A stretch of 64,000 bases of DNA from positions 62,172 to 126,171 of the forward strand of contig NZ_JVNU01000025.1 in the NCBI RefSeq assembly GCF_001071995.1. Reading direction: 5' to 3'. Positions 19,506-28,555 of this stretch are shown in pieces (the first letter of the stretch is position 1; every line of letters starts with the position of its first letter). The DNA comes from Streptococcus sp. 263_SSPC (GTDB taxonomy: Bacteria > Bacillota > Bacilli > Lactobacillales > Aerococcaceae). The position numbers were made by a program, and so were the translations under genes. A model generated the notes under the pieces. It did not search any database and was not told where the DNA came from. It saw only the letters and a program-made list of their open reading frames with translations.

Positions 19506-20114
19506 TTAATTAAATAATCTGAAGAAGGCTTGCGTTCCTTCTGCTGCAATCACTGTATAAACGTATAATGTGACTGGTTTTGCGATTAAACAAATGGCCA
19601 CGAATTTCTTAAAGGTCATATGACTGAGCCCTGCCACCATACATAGGAAATCATCTGGGAATCCAGGAAGAACCAGTGCGCCAAAGAAGAAGCGCTCGAA
19701 GTGTTTTCCTTTGTCCAAATAACCGATGTATTTATTGTACGTATCATCATCCACGAACGCTTTCGCCAACGTCTCACCATAGCGACGAGCTAACCAGAAG
19801 TTGATACAAGAACCAATCATGATTCCCACAAAATTATAAATCCAGCCATGAAGAGGCCCGAATACGATATGCCCGATGACACAAGTTAAGCCTCCCGGAA
19901 TAATCGGGTAAACCACTTGGGTAATTTGAATCAGGATAAAAATCAAAATTCCTACCCAACCTGAGTGGGCGATGCTTTCACGGAACGGTCCGTCTAGCGC
20001 GAAATAATCATTCTTGGCCACGAGCCATCCTAAAATAATCGTTAAAATAATCCCGATAATCGTTACGATACGAATGATTTTACGATTGAGTTCTATTGCT
20101 TTTTGAGTTTCCAC
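19506..20114 (-). CDS. TVP38/TMEM64 family membrane protein
   Basis: A 202-residue protein with about five membrane segments and the SNARE-associated/DedA-like core (YPIIPGGLTCVIGHIVFGP, GIMIGSCINFWLARRYG, PGFPDDFLCMVAGLS). It starts with GTG at 20114 behind AAAGGAG. Bacterial members are integral membrane proteins proposed to act as lipid scramblases or in envelope homeostasis; the substrate here is unknown. It lies 15 bp upstream of yidD on the same strand. Confidence 0.85.
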   Translation of the reverse strand: METQKAIELNRKIIRIVTIIGIILTIILGWLVAKNDYFALDGPFRESIAHSGWVGILIFILIQITQVVYPIIPGGLTCVIGHIVFGPLHGWIYNFVGIMIGSCINFWLARRYGETLAKAFVDDDTYNKYIGYLDKGKHFERFFFGALVLPGFPDDFLCMVAGLSHMTFKKFVAICLIAKPVTLYVYTVIAAEGTQAFFRLFN

Positions 20115-20193
20115 AGTTTACTCCTTTTATTCTTGTTACATGCATTATAACAGAGATTGCTAAAAGTTTCTTAGCAACTTTCTTAGATTTTAT

Positions 20194-20727
20194 TTAAGAT
20201 TCACTCTCTTCCAAATTCCAAGGTTTCACAACTGTGATATGTTCCATCAATGCTTCTTGTCGTCCAAGTTGCTCCAAGCGGGCCTTACGACGTTCTTCGT
20301 AGCCGCTGCAGATGAATTTCTCTTCGTCGGTTTCTGGAACGATGGCATCCACTGTAAAATCCGTTTCACCGTCACGAGGAAGAGCCACAAATGTCCAAAA
20401 GCTTGTCGCTGCTAAATAGCGTTCGCCGTTCAAGACATCTTCTCCGACCACTTTACAGAAAACTTCCATACTCTTCTTCCCTGTCCCTGAGATATACGTC
20501 TCTACGCAGACAGAATGCCCTAATGGAAGTGGTTTTAAATAGTTCATTGCGTCCACCGATGCCGTTACCGCAAGACGGCGACAATGACGAGATACGGTAA
20601 TCGACGCGCAATCATCAATAATTCGTGTTAAATTCCCTCCGAATAGCGTGTTATGCATATTCACATCGAATGGAAAAATTCTACGCGCTTGAATCGCACG
20701 TGTTTGGCTACATGTTTTTGTACTCAT
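20194..20727 (-). CDS. Acyl-CoA thioesterase (hotdog fold, YkhA-like)
   Basis: A 177-residue single-hotdog thioesterase of the YciA/YkhA/BACH group. Key features are RIFPFDVNMHNTLFGGNLTR, with the N-x-x-x-x-x-F-G-G substrate loop, then IIDDCASITVSRHC and VCVETYISGTGKKSMEV. It hydrolyses acyl-CoA thioesters in the cytoplasm; the preferred chain length is not evident. It starts after CCAAGGAG and appears monocistronic. Confidence 0.88.
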   Translation of the reverse strand: MSTKTCSQTRAIQARRIFPFDVNMHNTLFGGNLTRIIDDCASITVSRHCRRLAVTASVDAMNYLKPLPLGHSVCVETYISGTGKKSMEVFCKVVGEDVLNGERYLAATSFWTFVALPRDGETDFTVDAIVPETDEEKFICSGYEERRKARLEQLGRQEALMEHITVVKPWNLEESES

Positions 20728-20876
20728 TTGATTAGCTCCTTGGATAGTTTACTGTTCTATTCTAACATGAAACCAAAATGCGTTCAAAGACACTAGATTA
20801 ACTGTGATTTCTACGAATTCTTCGGATTTTATAAGTGTTCTTCTCTCTTCCACACTAAAAGCAATATCCACATCCG

Positions 20877-20987
20877 TTATTTTTTCTTTGAGCGTTTGGC
20901 CTCGTGGATCAGCTTCAACGCTCTCTTTCTTGTTTTGATGTTTGGGCTCTTCATTTGACGATAAGCCGTTGCTAAATCTTGTTTCAT
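20877..20987 (-). CDS. 36-residue putative metal homeostasis peptide
   Basis: A short, very basic ORF: MKQDLATAYRQMKSPNIKTR, then KRALKLIHEAKRSKKK. It has a strong GAGGAGG site 8 nt before the ATG and starts 17 bp after the rpsN2 stop. The conserved SPNIKTRKRALK pattern is what I know from a lactic-acid-bacterial family annotated as 'putative metal homeostasis protein' that accompanies the zinc-free S14 gene. An overlapping 92-codon frame in another register lacks such support. Function unproven; a role in zinc limitation is inferred from the neighbour. Confidence 0.8.
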   Translation of the reverse strand: MKQDLATAYRQMKSPNIKTRKRALKLIHEAKRSKKK

Positions 20988-21004
20988 TTACCTTACCTCC
21001 TCTT

Positions 21005-21274
21005 TTACCAGCTTGCTTTTTGAACACCTGGAATCAATCCTTGATGCGCTAATTCTCTAAACTTAATACGAGACATTCCAAATTTACGCATCACACCTCT
21101 TGGGCGACCATCGATTTCATCGCGACGGTTGAGGCGGTTCGGGTTTGCATCTTTAGGGAGTTTTCTTAGCCCTTCAATATCTCCAGCTTGCTTTAATTCG
21201 TATCGTTTTTCAGCGTAACGTTCGATGAGCGCTTGCTGTTTTTGATATTTTGCAATTTTAGATTTCTTTGCCAT
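21005..21274 (-). CDS. rpsN: 30S ribosomal protein S14, zinc-independent paralogue
   Basis: An 89-residue S14 of the long, C-minus type: it lacks the two CxxC zinc motifs and ends [20 protein letters not shown]. In Firmicutes this paralogue replaces the zinc-binding S14 during zinc limitation and is usually under zinc-repressor control. It shares a transcript with the 36-residue peptide. A strong promoter lies just upstream. Confidence 0.95.
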   Translation of the reverse strand: MAKKSKIAKYQKQQALIERYAEKRYELKQAGDIEGLRKLPKDANPNRLNRRDEIDGRPRGVMRKFGMSRIKFRELAHQGLIPGVQKASW

Positions 21275-21314
21275 TTTCTTCTCTTCTTTCTAAATCGAAA
21301 TAATTACGTTTTAC

Positions 21315-21343
21315 ATTGTATCAATTGTTCTTTTTAAAATCAA
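21315..21343 (-). promoter_or_regulatory. Promoter of rpsN2
   Basis: Minus strand -35 TTGATT (21338-21343), 17-bp spacer, -10 TACAAT (21315-21320). Directly upstream is GTTAAGGTAAACC, which resembles half of a zinc-repressor (AdcR-type TTAAC-N2-GTTAA) site but is not a good match. Confidence 0.65.
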
Positions 21344-21358
21344 GTGGTTTACCTTAAC

Positions 21359-21391
21359 AAAAAAAGAGAGCTTTTTTCAAAGCTCTCTTAT
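21359..21391 (-). terminator. Terminator of the cdaA-cdaR-glmM operon
   Basis: Minus strand AAGAGAGCTTT / AAAGCTCTCTT followed by seven T, 20 bp beyond glmM. Confidence 0.88.
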
Positions 21392-21412
21392 TTTATATTT
21401 GGATTCTAAAAA

Positions 21413-22765
21413 TTAGTCGATTCCAACTTCTTTGCGAACAACGTCAGCGATACGTGTTACGTAGTCGTGAACGAGTTCATCTGTTGGGGCTTCCACCATG
21501 ACACGAACAAGCGGTTCTGTACCACTTGGACGTACAAGAACGCGTCCGTTTCCTGCCATTTCTGCTTCAACAGCATCGATGACTTCTTTAATCGCTGGAA
21601 CTTCCATCACGCCATTTTTATCGCTCACACGGATGTTCACTAATTCTTGTGGGTAAGTTGTTACTTCACTTGCTAATTCGCTTAATGATTTACCAGTTTG
21701 TTTCATTACATTCATTAATTGAATTCCTGAAAGTAAGCCGTCCCCTGTTGTGTTTAAATCAAGGATAACGATATGTCCTGATTGTTCTCCACCGAAGTTG
21801 TAGTTGTTTTTACGCATTTCTTCAACAACGTAACGGTCACCTACAGCTGTTTGAAGAGCAACCATGCCTTCCGCTTCTACCGCTTTATGGAAACCTAAGT
21901 TACTCATTACAGTTGATACGATTGTATCTTTGCTGAGCGTTCCTTGGTTCTTGAAATGTTTACCAAGGATGAACATGATTTTATCGCCATCAACGATTTC
22001 GCCATTTTCATCTACTGCGATACAACGGTCGCCGTCTCCATCGAAGCTTAATCCAAGGTCTGCGCCTGTTTCTTTCACAAATGCCACTAATGCTTCTGGA
22101 TGTGTTGATCCAACGCCATCGTTAATGTTCACGCCGTTTGGTTTGTCTCCCATTGTGTGGAAGTCTGTGTCTAAGTCAGCGAATAGACGTGTTAACATTG
22201 AAGCCGTTGCTCCGTTTGCACCGTCTAAAGCGACTTTCATGCCTGATAATGAATCCACTGTATTTTGTAGGAATTGGCTGTATTTCAATGTTCCTTCTAA
22301 ATACTCATCCACTGTTCCTAATGCATCTGTAGAAGGACGTGGTAATGTGTCTTCCTCAGCATCTAATAATGCTTCGATTTGTGCTTCAGTTTCGTCGGTT
22401 AATTTGAAACCGTCTGAACCAAAGAATTTAATTCCGTTATCTTGCGCTGGGTTGTGTGACGCTGAAATCATAACCCCAGCTACAGCCCCTTGCATACGTG
22501 TTAAATACGCAACACCTGGAGTTGGAATGACTCCAAGTTGCATGACTTCAATCCCTACAGAAAGTAATCCTGCGATTAAAGCATGCTCTAATAATTGACC
22601 TGAAATACGAGTGTCACGACCCACTAATACGCGTGGATGTGCGTTTCCTTCTGCTTGTTGCAATAAAACGTAACCGCCGTAGCGACCTAGTTTAAATGCT
22701 AATTCAGGTGTTAATTCTGCATTCGCTACTCCGCGAACGCCATCTGTTCCAAAATATTTCCCCAT
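21413..22765 (-). CDS. glmM: Phosphoglucosamine mutase
   Basis: A 450-residue enzyme converting glucosamine-6-P to glucosamine-1-P for UDP-GlcNAc and peptidoglycan synthesis. It starts [15 protein letters not shown]; an ATG six codons upstream is less well spaced from AAGGAG. The catalytic phosphoserine loop SASHNP is at 101-106, the metal-binding DGDGDR follows, and the sugar-binding GEQSG and C-terminal RPSGTEP are present. It is the third gene of the conserved cdaA-cdaR-glmM operon, where GlmM also binds and restrains CdaA in several Firmicutes. Confidence 0.97.
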   Translation of the reverse strand: MGKYFGTDGVRGVANAELTPELAFKLGRYGGYVLLQQAEGNAHPRVLVGRDTRISGQLLEHALIAGLLSVGIEVMQLGVIPTPGVAYLTRMQGAVAGVMISASHNPAQDNGIKFFGSDGFKLTDETEAQIEALLDAEEDTLPRPSTDALGTVDEYLEGTLKYSQFLQNTVDSLSGMKVALDGANGATASMLTRLFADLDTDFHTMGDKPNGVNINDGVGSTHPEALVAFVKETGADLGLSFDGDGDRCIAVDENGEIVDGDKIMFILGKHFKNQGTLSKDTIVSTVMSNLGFHKAVEAEGMVALQTAVGDRYVVEEMRKNNYNFGGEQSGHIVILDLNTTGDGLLSGIQLMNVMKQTGKSLSELASEVTTYPQELVNIRVSDKNGVMEVPAIKEVIDAVEAEMAGNGRVLVRPSGTEPLVRVMVEAPTDELVHDYVTRIADVVRKEVGID

Positions 22766-22786
22766 TGTGTTGTTCTCCTTCACCCG

Positions 22787-23821
22787 TTATTGGGCTTGTG
22801 TTGTTTGTTCTTTTGTGGTTTCTGCCGGTTCTTCTGTTGTAACAGTTTGTGTAGTCGACGCTTCTGTCGCTGTTAAACTGTTATTTGTCACCGTAATTGT
22901 AACCTCGATAGTTTCAGGTGAAATGCTATGCACCCCTGAAGGCAGCGTCAACGTAATTGTTTTCGTTGTCGACTGCGTAATATTGCTCACGTCCACCACT
23001 ACAGGGATAGCCGTGATTTGGTCTAAGCTCGATTTAGCTCCTAAAATTGTAACTTGCTTAGTAGTAGAATTCAATAAATATGAATAGCCTGGTGACTTCC
23101 CTGTCGTTGTTAAGATTAACGGAACCGTCTTTTGACTCGATGAAATTGGCACGCGAACTTGCACGCGTTCTGGATCAATTTTCACCGCTACAGGTTTGCC
23201 TGTTGCGTCGAGCGCTTGTAATTGAGCCGTAGTCGTATAGTCTGTTTTCGTTCCTTCAGGAATCGCCACATTTGCGACTACTTTATCCACTTGGTTCACG
23301 ATGGATGTTGCTGCTTTCACCGTTACAGTGGCTGGTGAAGCGACTCCTTCGCCGACTTGATAGCCATTTCCAATACTTGAAGCATCGGCCTTCACGACAA
23401 CTGGAACTTCCTTCGTTGTGATTTTTTCGATGTTAATTTCTACTGTTTCTGGAGACACGATTCCATGAACTCCTGTCGGTAATCCTGTCACTTCCAACGT
23501 AATCGTATGTTTTCCTTCTCCTAATTCAGACAAATTAGGCGTCTTCACACGATAGGTACCATTGCCTGTTGTGCTTAAAATTAAGCTATTTGGGCCTTCC
23601 AGACGTAGCGCAACAGAATCAGGTAATCCTGTTACGGCATATTCATCACTATTGATATCCACATAGATGGGTACATTCGTAATCGTATTTGAACTTGATT
23701 GTGGATTTAATGATGATGACCGCAAGCCCCCATTTGCATCCGTTGCTAACGCGAATAGGAAGATGGTTAAAATAAACGACATCACTAGTAAGAATGATTT
23801 ACGATTCATCCATTCAGCCAT
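22787..23821 (-). CDS. cdaR: CdaA regulatory protein CdaR (YbbR domains)
   Basis: A 344-residue membrane-anchored protein with one N-terminal helix (SFLLVMSFILTIFLFALATD). Extracytoplasmic YbbR-type beta repeats follow, each containing a PVYVDINS- or VPVVVKAD-like strand followed by PETVEINI or PETIEVTI. The tail is Thr/Glu/Gln-rich. The start MAEWMNRKSF at 23821 overlaps the cdaA stop by 8 nt. CdaR binds and modulates the diadenylate cyclase. Confidence 0.93.
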   Translation of the reverse strand: MAEWMNRKSFLLVMSFILTIFLFALATDANGGLRSSSLNPQSSSNTITNVPIYVDINSDEYAVTGLPDSVALRLEGPNSLILSTTGNGTYRVKTPNLSELGEGKHTITLEVTGLPTGVHGIVSPETVEINIEKITTKEVPVVVKADASSIGNGYQVGEGVASPATVTVKAATSIVNQVDKVVANVAIPEGTKTDYTTTAQLQALDATGKPVAVKIDPERVQVRVPISSSQKTVPLILTTTGKSPGYSYLLNSTTKQVTILGAKSSLDQITAIPVVVDVSNITQSTTKTITLTLPSGVHSISPETIEVTITVTNNSLTATEASTTQTVTTEEPAETTKEQTTQAQ

Positions 23822-24659
23822 TTGTACGACCTCCTTTGAAGAAGTCACGGACCCAACGGACAATCGTTGGTTCTGCATCTCCTTGGTCTTCAACCACTAA
23901 CTGTTCAGATAGAACGGCAACTAATTCGCTTGAACTTAACTCGCGGTGTAATTTCTCACGAATCGCAACGCTGACTTTCCCCGTTTCTTCAGAAATGATG
24001 ATTGTAATCGCATCGCTCACTTCACTAAGTCCGATTGCGGCACGGTGACGCGTTCCTAATTCTTTCGGAATCATTTTATTCTCAGAAAGTGGCAAGTAGC
24101 ACGCTGCTGCTGCAATCTTGTAGTCACGAATAATTACTGCCCCATCGTGAAGCGGTGTGTTTGGAATGAAAATATTCGTAATCAACTGATTCGAGATATC
24201 TGAATGAATCGGAATCCCTGTATTGATAAACTCTTCCAATGAGTTACCTTGTTCAATCGAAATCAACGCCCCGATACGACGTTTCGCCATATATTGAATC
24301 GCTGTATTCAATTCGGAAATCATGACTTCTGCTTCGTTAGCACTTTCGTATTTACGAGAGAAGAAGTTCGAACGACCGATGTGCTCTAACCCGCGACGAA
24401 TTTCCGGTTGGAAAACGATTAGTGCCGCTACAACTCCCCATTGAATCACGAAGTTCATAATCCAGTCCAAGGTGTTTAAGCCTAGGAAGAAACTAATAAA
24501 CTTAATGGCTGCGATTACCGCAATTCCCTTCATTAGGTTAATCGCACGAGTTCCTTTAATAATGACTAAAATATTATAGAGTATATACCACACAATCAGA
24601 ATATCAATCAGATTGCGAAAACTCCCCCATGAAAATAAACTGTTCCAATTTATTTGCAT
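23814..24659 (-). CDS. cdaA: Diadenylate cyclase CdaA
   Basis: A 281-residue membrane enzyme that makes c-di-AMP from two ATP. Three N-terminal membrane helices (about 12-90) are followed by the DAC domain, with the catalytic DGA (LHDGAVIIRD) and RHR (GTRHRAAIGLSE) motifs. First gene of the cdaA-cdaR-glmM operon; a perfect -10 TATAAT lies about 45 bp upstream. c-di-AMP controls potassium and osmolyte uptake and wall homeostasis in this group. Confidence 0.97.
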   Translation of the reverse strand: MQINWNSLFSWGSFRNLIDILIVWYILYNILVIIKGTRAINLMKGIAVIAAIKFISFFLGLNTLDWIMNFVIQWGVVAALIVFQPEIRRGLEHIGRSNFFSRKYESANEAEVMISELNTAIQYMAKRRIGALISIEQGNSLEEFINTGIPIHSDISNQLITNIFIPNTPLHDGAVIIRDYKIAAAACYLPLSENKMIPKELGTRHRAAIGLSEVSDAITIIISEETGKVSVAIREKLHRELSSSELVAVLSEQLVVEDQGDAEPTIVRWVRDFFKGGRTNG

Positions 24660-24804
24660 AAAGTTAACCTCTCTTCCACCAATATGTACCTTTCTATTAT
24701 AGCACAGATAGCACCTAAACTAAAAAGTGCACGATTATTAATATAACAATAAAAAACAAGTGAGTTAAAACGCAAATGTTCTCACAGAATTCGGAAAATA
24801 ATAA

Positions 24805-24833
24805 TTTACAAAAACGCTTACATATGTTAGACT
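24805..24833 (+). promoter_or_regulatory. Promoter of the 31-residue peptide gene, with cre-like spacer
   Basis: Plus strand -35 TTTACA (24805-24810), 17-bp spacer, -10 TAGACT (24828-24833). The spacer contains AAAAACGCTTACA, which matches most positions of a CcpA cre site. This supports real transcription of the tiny ORF downstream and hints at catabolite repression. Confidence 0.5.
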
Positions 24834-24884
24834 GAGCTTGAAATACCACTACAAAATAACATCCATTCAAAAGGAGGATCTATA

Positions 24885-24980
24885 ATGAAAGACGATCGTA
24901 AAGGATATATTTTTGCTGGAGTTTTAGGTTTGCTCACTTATTTTGTAGGAAGCACCATTTACTATCTTTTAACTCATTAA
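24885..24980 (+). CDS. 31-residue single-pass membrane peptide
   Basis: A tiny ORF: MKDDRKGYIFAGVLGLLTYF, then VGSTIYYLLTH. It has an ideal AAGGAGG site 7 nt from the ATG, a promoter 50 bp upstream and a strong terminator downstream. A charged N-terminus is followed by one hydrophobic helix of about 20 residues. I do not recognise a family. It converges on the SdpI-like immunity gene and is divergent from cdaA. It could be a small regulatory membrane protein or a toxin-like peptide; the sequence does not decide. Confidence 0.6.
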   Translation: MKDDRKGYIFAGVLGLLTYFVGSTIYYLLTH

Positions 24981-25044
24981 TCACAGACACTCTCTACAAT
25001 GATATGTTTGGAAATTACCTAAGACAGTTACAGGAGGTCTAGAA

Positions 25045-25096
25045 TAAAAGAAAATAAGCGTTCATCCTTTTCAAGATGAACGCTTATTTTCTTTTA
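25045..25096. terminator. Bidirectional terminator, peptide gene / sdpI
   Basis: A 22-bp perfect stem, TAAAAGAAAATAAGCGTTCA... with its mirror arm, around a CTTTTCAA loop and T-rich on both sides. It overlaps the sdpI stop codon. Confidence 0.85.
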
Positions 25097-25747
25097 TACT
25101 TCCTCAACATTCGCAATGTAGTAAGAATATCCACCCGTCACTGCGATTAAAATAATCATAATCATCGTTGCGACAAGGATGGCAACATTATTTCCCATGA
25201 AGATTCCTGTAAGCATCATAAGGATACCTGCCACTACAGAGGCAATCCCGAAGAAACGTTGCGTTTTACGGAAGGCTACGTCATTGTTTTTCAACCATGA
25301 AGCACGGAATCCGAAGTGTTTTGAATTCTCTTTGATTTTTGGCGCTAGATTTCCAACAAGGATAAAGAATACCCCTAGAATAAATGTTAGGAAACGGCTC
25401 ATTTGCGCGCCGACTGTCATTCCGCCTAGGTATAACCAGAATTGGAAGTACGCAATGACGTTCAATAATAGTAAAAGAATCCAGCTAATCGAGCGAGCTG
25501 TTCTCACATTGCCCCCTGTTAGTTTTGGAGATGAGCTCGCAACACGAATCCCAAACCCAAGAATCGCTACAAGAATTGGGAAGAGAAAGATTGAGAATCT
25601 GCTTGCTGTTGCCGTCACATTTCCCGCTATGTCCATGCGCGATACAATCGTTTCAGGTAAGAACCATACCACAAAGAGTGATACAACGAGTGGTGCGAAC
25701 ATCAATGCGAGATAGGCATATTTTTTAAATTGTTTTACTTGTTCCAT
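25094..25747 (-). CDS. sdpI: SdpI/DUF1648-type membrane immunity protein
   Basis: A 217-residue membrane protein with about six helices. The N-terminal half has the DUF1648-like segment (FLPETIVSRMDIAGNVTATA). The C-terminal half is SdpI-like: GNLAPKIKENSKHFGFRASW, then a FRKTQRFFG segment. In Bacillus subtilis SdpI both protects from the SdpC toxin and sequesters the repressor SdpR. The start at 25747 overlaps the upstream ArsR gene region with GGGGGAAA as its site. No SdpC homologue is visible here, so the pair is an orphan immunity/signal module. Confidence 0.82.
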   Translation of the reverse strand: MEQVKQFKKYAYLALMFAPLVVSLFVVWFLPETIVSRMDIAGNVTATASRFSIFLFPILVAILGFGIRVASSSPKLTGGNVRTARSISWILLLLLNVIAYFQFWLYLGGMTVGAQMSRFLTFILGVFFILVGNLAPKIKENSKHFGFRASWLKNNDVAFRKTQRFFGIASVVAGILMMLTGIFMGNNVAILVATMIMIILIAVTGGYSYYIANVEEV

Positions 25748-25748
25748 G

Positions 25749-26015
25749 TTATTTTCCCCCAATAATTTGATTGATCCATACAATCGCTTCGTCCAGTACA
25801 GTCAAATTCAATTCATAATAAATAAAGTTTTTATAGCGTGTTTCGTAGATTAAATCAGCGTTTTTTAGCTTTCTAAGGTGATAGGATAAAGCTTGCGGCG
25901 TCATCCCAATCATCGTGGCAAGGTCACCGGTGTTGGTCTTCCCTTTTCGCAGGATTTCCAAAATCTGGCGACGCGTTTCATCAGAAAGAGCGGCCATTAC
26001 TTCGTTCACTGCCAT
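25749..26015 (-). CDS. ArsR-family repressor (SdpR-like)
   Basis: An 88-residue winged-helix repressor: ALSDETRRQILEILRKGKTN, then GDLATMIGMTPQALSYHLRK (recognition helix) and the beta wing YKNFIYYEL. No cysteine metal site is present, as in SdpR. Its stop lies one base before the sdpI ATG, which matches the B. subtilis sdpRI arrangement. The promoter contains a perfect 12-bp palindrome over the -10, suggesting autorepression. Confidence 0.85.
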   Translation of the reverse strand: MAVNEVMAALSDETRRQILEILRKGKTNTGDLATMIGMTPQALSYHLRKLKNADLIYETRYKNFIYYELNLTVLDEAIVWINQIIGGK

Positions 26016-26052
26016 GATCTCATCTTCTTTCTATTTAAATTTATCTTTAATT

Positions 26053-26083
26053 AGAGTATACTCTTGCGATTCATAAAAAGCAA
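26053..26083 (-). promoter_or_regulatory. Promoter and putative operator of the sdpRI-like operon
   Basis: Minus strand -35 TTGCTT (26078-26083), 17-bp spacer, -10 TATACT (26055-26060). The palindrome AGAGTATACTCT (26053-26064) covers the -10 exactly, a plausible ArsR-family operator. Confidence 0.6.
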
Positions 26084-26120
26084 TAGTTATTTAAAAATAT
26101 TTTTTAATAACTTTGCTTGT

Positions 26121-26315
26121 AAAAGATGACACCTTCGGTTTCTTACGGATTATTTTATCATCGCTGTAATGTTGTACCGGTTCAAGCCTTCGTCTTTCAC
26201 CTTCGAAGCTTCAAACGCGGAGTAAGGGACAATCCCTACTCCGCGTAATTCACATTCGATACCCTTTCGCATTACTGCGATGATAAAATCCGTAAGTTCC
26301 TTCGGTATCATCTTT
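26121..26315 (+). repeat. Dispersed structured element, copy D
   Basis: Outer arms AAAAGATGACACC...CGG / CCG...GGTATCATCTTTT, then TTACGGAT / ATCCGTAA and TTTTATCATCGC / GCGATGATAAAA. Core 26174-26261: GTACCGG, hairpin GGTTCAAG / CTTTCACC (imperfect), TTCGAA / TTCGAT around TTCAAA, stem CGCGGAGTA / TACTCCGCG, TAATTCACA. Its core runs opposite to rsmA, whose 3' end it follows; read on the minus strand the arms would still terminate rsmA. It fills the 320-bp gap before the ArsR gene. Confidence 0.76.
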
Positions 26316-26337
26316 TTAAATTTGTTATTCTCTTAAA

Positions 26338-27765
26338 TTAAAGTGCGTCGCTTAAGCGGGCGAACTCTTCAATCGTCAGTGTTTCGGCGCGTCTTGATGG
26401 GTCAATACCTGCAGCTTCTAATGCAGCAGCTAAGCTTTCTTTTGTATGGCCATTTCCAACGTAAGCTTTGGCTAAATTATTCCAGAGCGTTTTACGACGT
26501 TGCACGAAGCTGTTTTTCACGAGCGCGAAGAATTTCGCTTCGTCTTTTACTTCCACGAGTGGGTTTTCGCGACGTTTCAATACTAAAATCGCAGAATCCA
26601 CATTCGGAGCTGGATTGAAGACCGTCTTCGGCACGATAAATCCAATGCTTGCCTCGCAGAAGTATTGAATCGCAATCGTCAGTGATCCATATGCCTTCGA
26701 ATTTGGCTCAGCCGTCATTCGTTGCGCCACTTCCTTTTGCATCATCATCGCAAAACCATCGATAGGCAATTTCGATTCCAATAAGTTCATAATGATAGGC
26801 GTTGTAATATAGTACGGCAAGTTGGCCACGACTAATAATGGCTCGTTAATGTCGAAATGTTCTCCAATGACTTGCTCTAAGTCGACGTCCAAGATGTCCC
26901 TATGAACCACCGTTACATTATCGTATGGGGCCAATGTTTCATCGAGCACCGGCAACAAACGGCCATCGATTTCAAACGCCAGCACTTGTTTAGCTTCTCT
27001 TGCTAGACGTTCGGTCAATGCACCAATCCCTGGTCCGATTTCAATAACATTTGTCGTTTTGTCGACTCCTGCCACCTCTAGCATACGCGTTAAAATATTC
27101 GGTTCAATTAGGAAATTTTGCCCTAGACTCTTCTTTACCGTTAGCCCATGACGTTCCATAATCTCGCGCGTTCTTTTCGGCGTCGCGATATCCTTTATTT
27201 CATTCATTTTTTCCTCATTTTCTAAGACAGCCTCGAGTGCCGCCCTTAATTGTTCTTCTGTAATACCAAATAATTGTAATCTTTTCGAGAACTGTTTTCC
27301 ATTCGTATGGCCAATTTTTAGAAAATCCGCCACCTTTTGACGTCTCGTTGCTGAATCTGGTCGTCCGATAAACCCTAGCGCCATCAGTGTTGCCTGCGAA
27401 ATCACTGGTTCTCCTGTTTCTGTTGAAATCTCATGCACCGATTCAAGCGCTCGCTGGATGGCTTCGGTACTCGCGTGTTCCACCCCAAGACTCTTATGAT
27501 TGTCTTTTCTGACGGCTTCTTCGCGTTCGATAAAGGCATGTTTCACGCCTGGTACGCGCTCTTGAATGATGTTGCGAATACGAGTTCCAGGATAATCAGG
27601 GTCCGTAAACACAATCACTTCACGCGTTTGAAGCGCCTTTTGAATGAGCGCAATCGTTTCTTCGTCAATCGCAGAACCGTTTGTTTCAATCGTCTCGATA
27701 TCCGGATAGATTTCTCTCAAGCGTCTTGTATCGTCTCGCCCTTCTACGACAATGACTGGATTCAT
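26338..27765 (-). CDS. rnmV-rsmA: RNase M5 - RsmA (KsgA) in-frame fusion
   Basis: A 475-residue fusion of two genes normally adjacent but separate. Residues 1-186 are ribonuclease M5, the 5S rRNA maturase, with a Toprim domain: [27 protein letters not shown] and SLGVEHAS. Residues 187-475 are RsmA, which dimethylates the two 3'-terminal adenines of 16S rRNA helix 45: [31 protein letters not shown]. The junction [12 protein letters not shown] has no stop codon and no linker. The internal RsmA ATG (27205-27207) keeps an AGGA site, so separate RsmA could also be made. The start overlaps the tatD stop (ATGA). Confidence 0.88.
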   Translation of the reverse strand: MNPVIVVEGRDDTRRLREIYPDIETIETNGSAIDEETIALIQKALQTREVIVFTDPDYPGTRIRNIIQERVPGVKHAFIEREEAVRKDNHKSLGVEHASTEAIQRALESVHEISTETGEPVISQATLMALGFIGRPDSATRRQKVADFLKIGHTNGKQFSKRLQLFGITEEQLRAALEAVLENEEKMNEIKDIATPKRTREIMERHGLTVKKSLGQNFLIEPNILTRMLEVAGVDKTTNVIEIGPGIGALTERLAREAKQVLAFEIDGRLLPVLDETLAPYDNVTVVHRDILDVDLEQVIGEHFDINEPLLVVANLPYYITTPIIMNLLESKLPIDGFAMMMQKEVAQRMTAEPNSKAYGSLTIAIQYFCEASIGFIVPKTVFNPAPNVDSAILVLKRRENPLVEVKDEAKFFALVKNSFVQRRKTLWNNLAKAYVGNGHTKESLAAALEAAGIDPSRRAETLTIEEFARLSDAL

Positions 27766-28544
27766 AGCAAGCCTCTTTCTTCCATACGGAATAGCTTGAT
27801 GGCATTCTGTGTTGTTTGGGCCGCCACTTCTTCCCAAGTAAGGCCGCGTTCTTTAGCAATCGTTTCAACGACATAGCGCGTATAGCCAGGTTCGTTTCTC
27901 TTTCCACGGTAAGGCACGGGCGCTAAATACGGTGCATCGGTTTCCACTAACATACGGTCGAATGGAACTAATTTTGCACATTCGCGTACTTGCGGCGCAT
28001 TTTTGAACGTCGTCACACCGCTAAAGGAAATATGCATGCCTAAATCTAAGAAACGCTTCATAAATTCCACGTCGCCATTATAACTATGCATAATGCCCCC
28101 GATGTCTTGAATACCTTCTTCTTTTAGAATCTTGTAGCAATCTTCTGTCGCATCGCGATTATGAATCACAATCGGCAATTTCATTTCTTTAGCAATCGCG
28201 ATTTGGCGACGGAACACCTTGTCTTGTTCCTCGGGCGTTGAATCTTTCCAATAATAATCTAGACCCATTTCCCCCATCGCGACCACTTGCGGATGTGTCA
28301 AGCGTTCCTGCAGCCACTCTTCGATTTCAATATTGTATCGATAGGCTTCGGTTGGATGCCATCCGATAATCGAAACCACTTCTTTGAACTCCTCGCTAAG
28401 CTCCAGACTACGCGTAATCGTATCCGTATCGAATCCCACCACCGCAAAGCGCGTCACGGCTAATTCCTTTGCACGCGCGATGACCTCTTTTTCTTCACCT
28501 TCAAACGCAGATACATTTAAATGCGTATGCGTATCAAAAATCAT
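27762..28544 (-). CDS. tatD: TatD-family metal-dependent hydrolase/DNase
   Basis: A 260-residue TIM-barrel amidohydrolase of the TatD/YabD family: DTHTHLN metal ligands, [28 protein letters not shown] and [11 protein letters not shown]. Family members have 3'-5' exonuclease or deoxyribonuclease activity. It sits upstream of the RNase M5-RsmA gene, the standard Firmicutes order, and overlaps it by 4 nt. Confidence 0.93.
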   Translation of the reverse strand: MIFDTHTHLNVSAFEGEEKEVIARAKELAVTRFAVVGFDTDTITRSLELSEEFKEVVSIIGWHPTEAYRYNIEIEEWLQERLTHPQVVAMGEMGLDYYWKDSTPEEQDKVFRRQIAIAKEMKLPIVIHNRDATEDCYKILKEEGIQDIGGIMHSYNGDVEFMKRFLDLGMHISFSGVTTFKNAPQVRECAKLVPFDRMLVETDAPYLAPVPYRGKRNEPGYTRYVVETIAKERGLTWEEVAAQTTQNAIKLFRMEERGLL

Positions 28545-28555
28545 AATTTCGCCTC

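Noticed and set aside
20749-21027. 92-codon minus-strand frame downstream of rpsN2
   Set aside because: It lacks a start with a ribosome binding site and overlaps, in another register, the well-supported 36-residue ORF at 20877-20987.
21345-21358. Zinc-repressor (AdcR-type) operator next to the rpsN2 -35
   Set aside because: GTTAAGGTAAACC matches only half of the dyad; too weak to call as a site.
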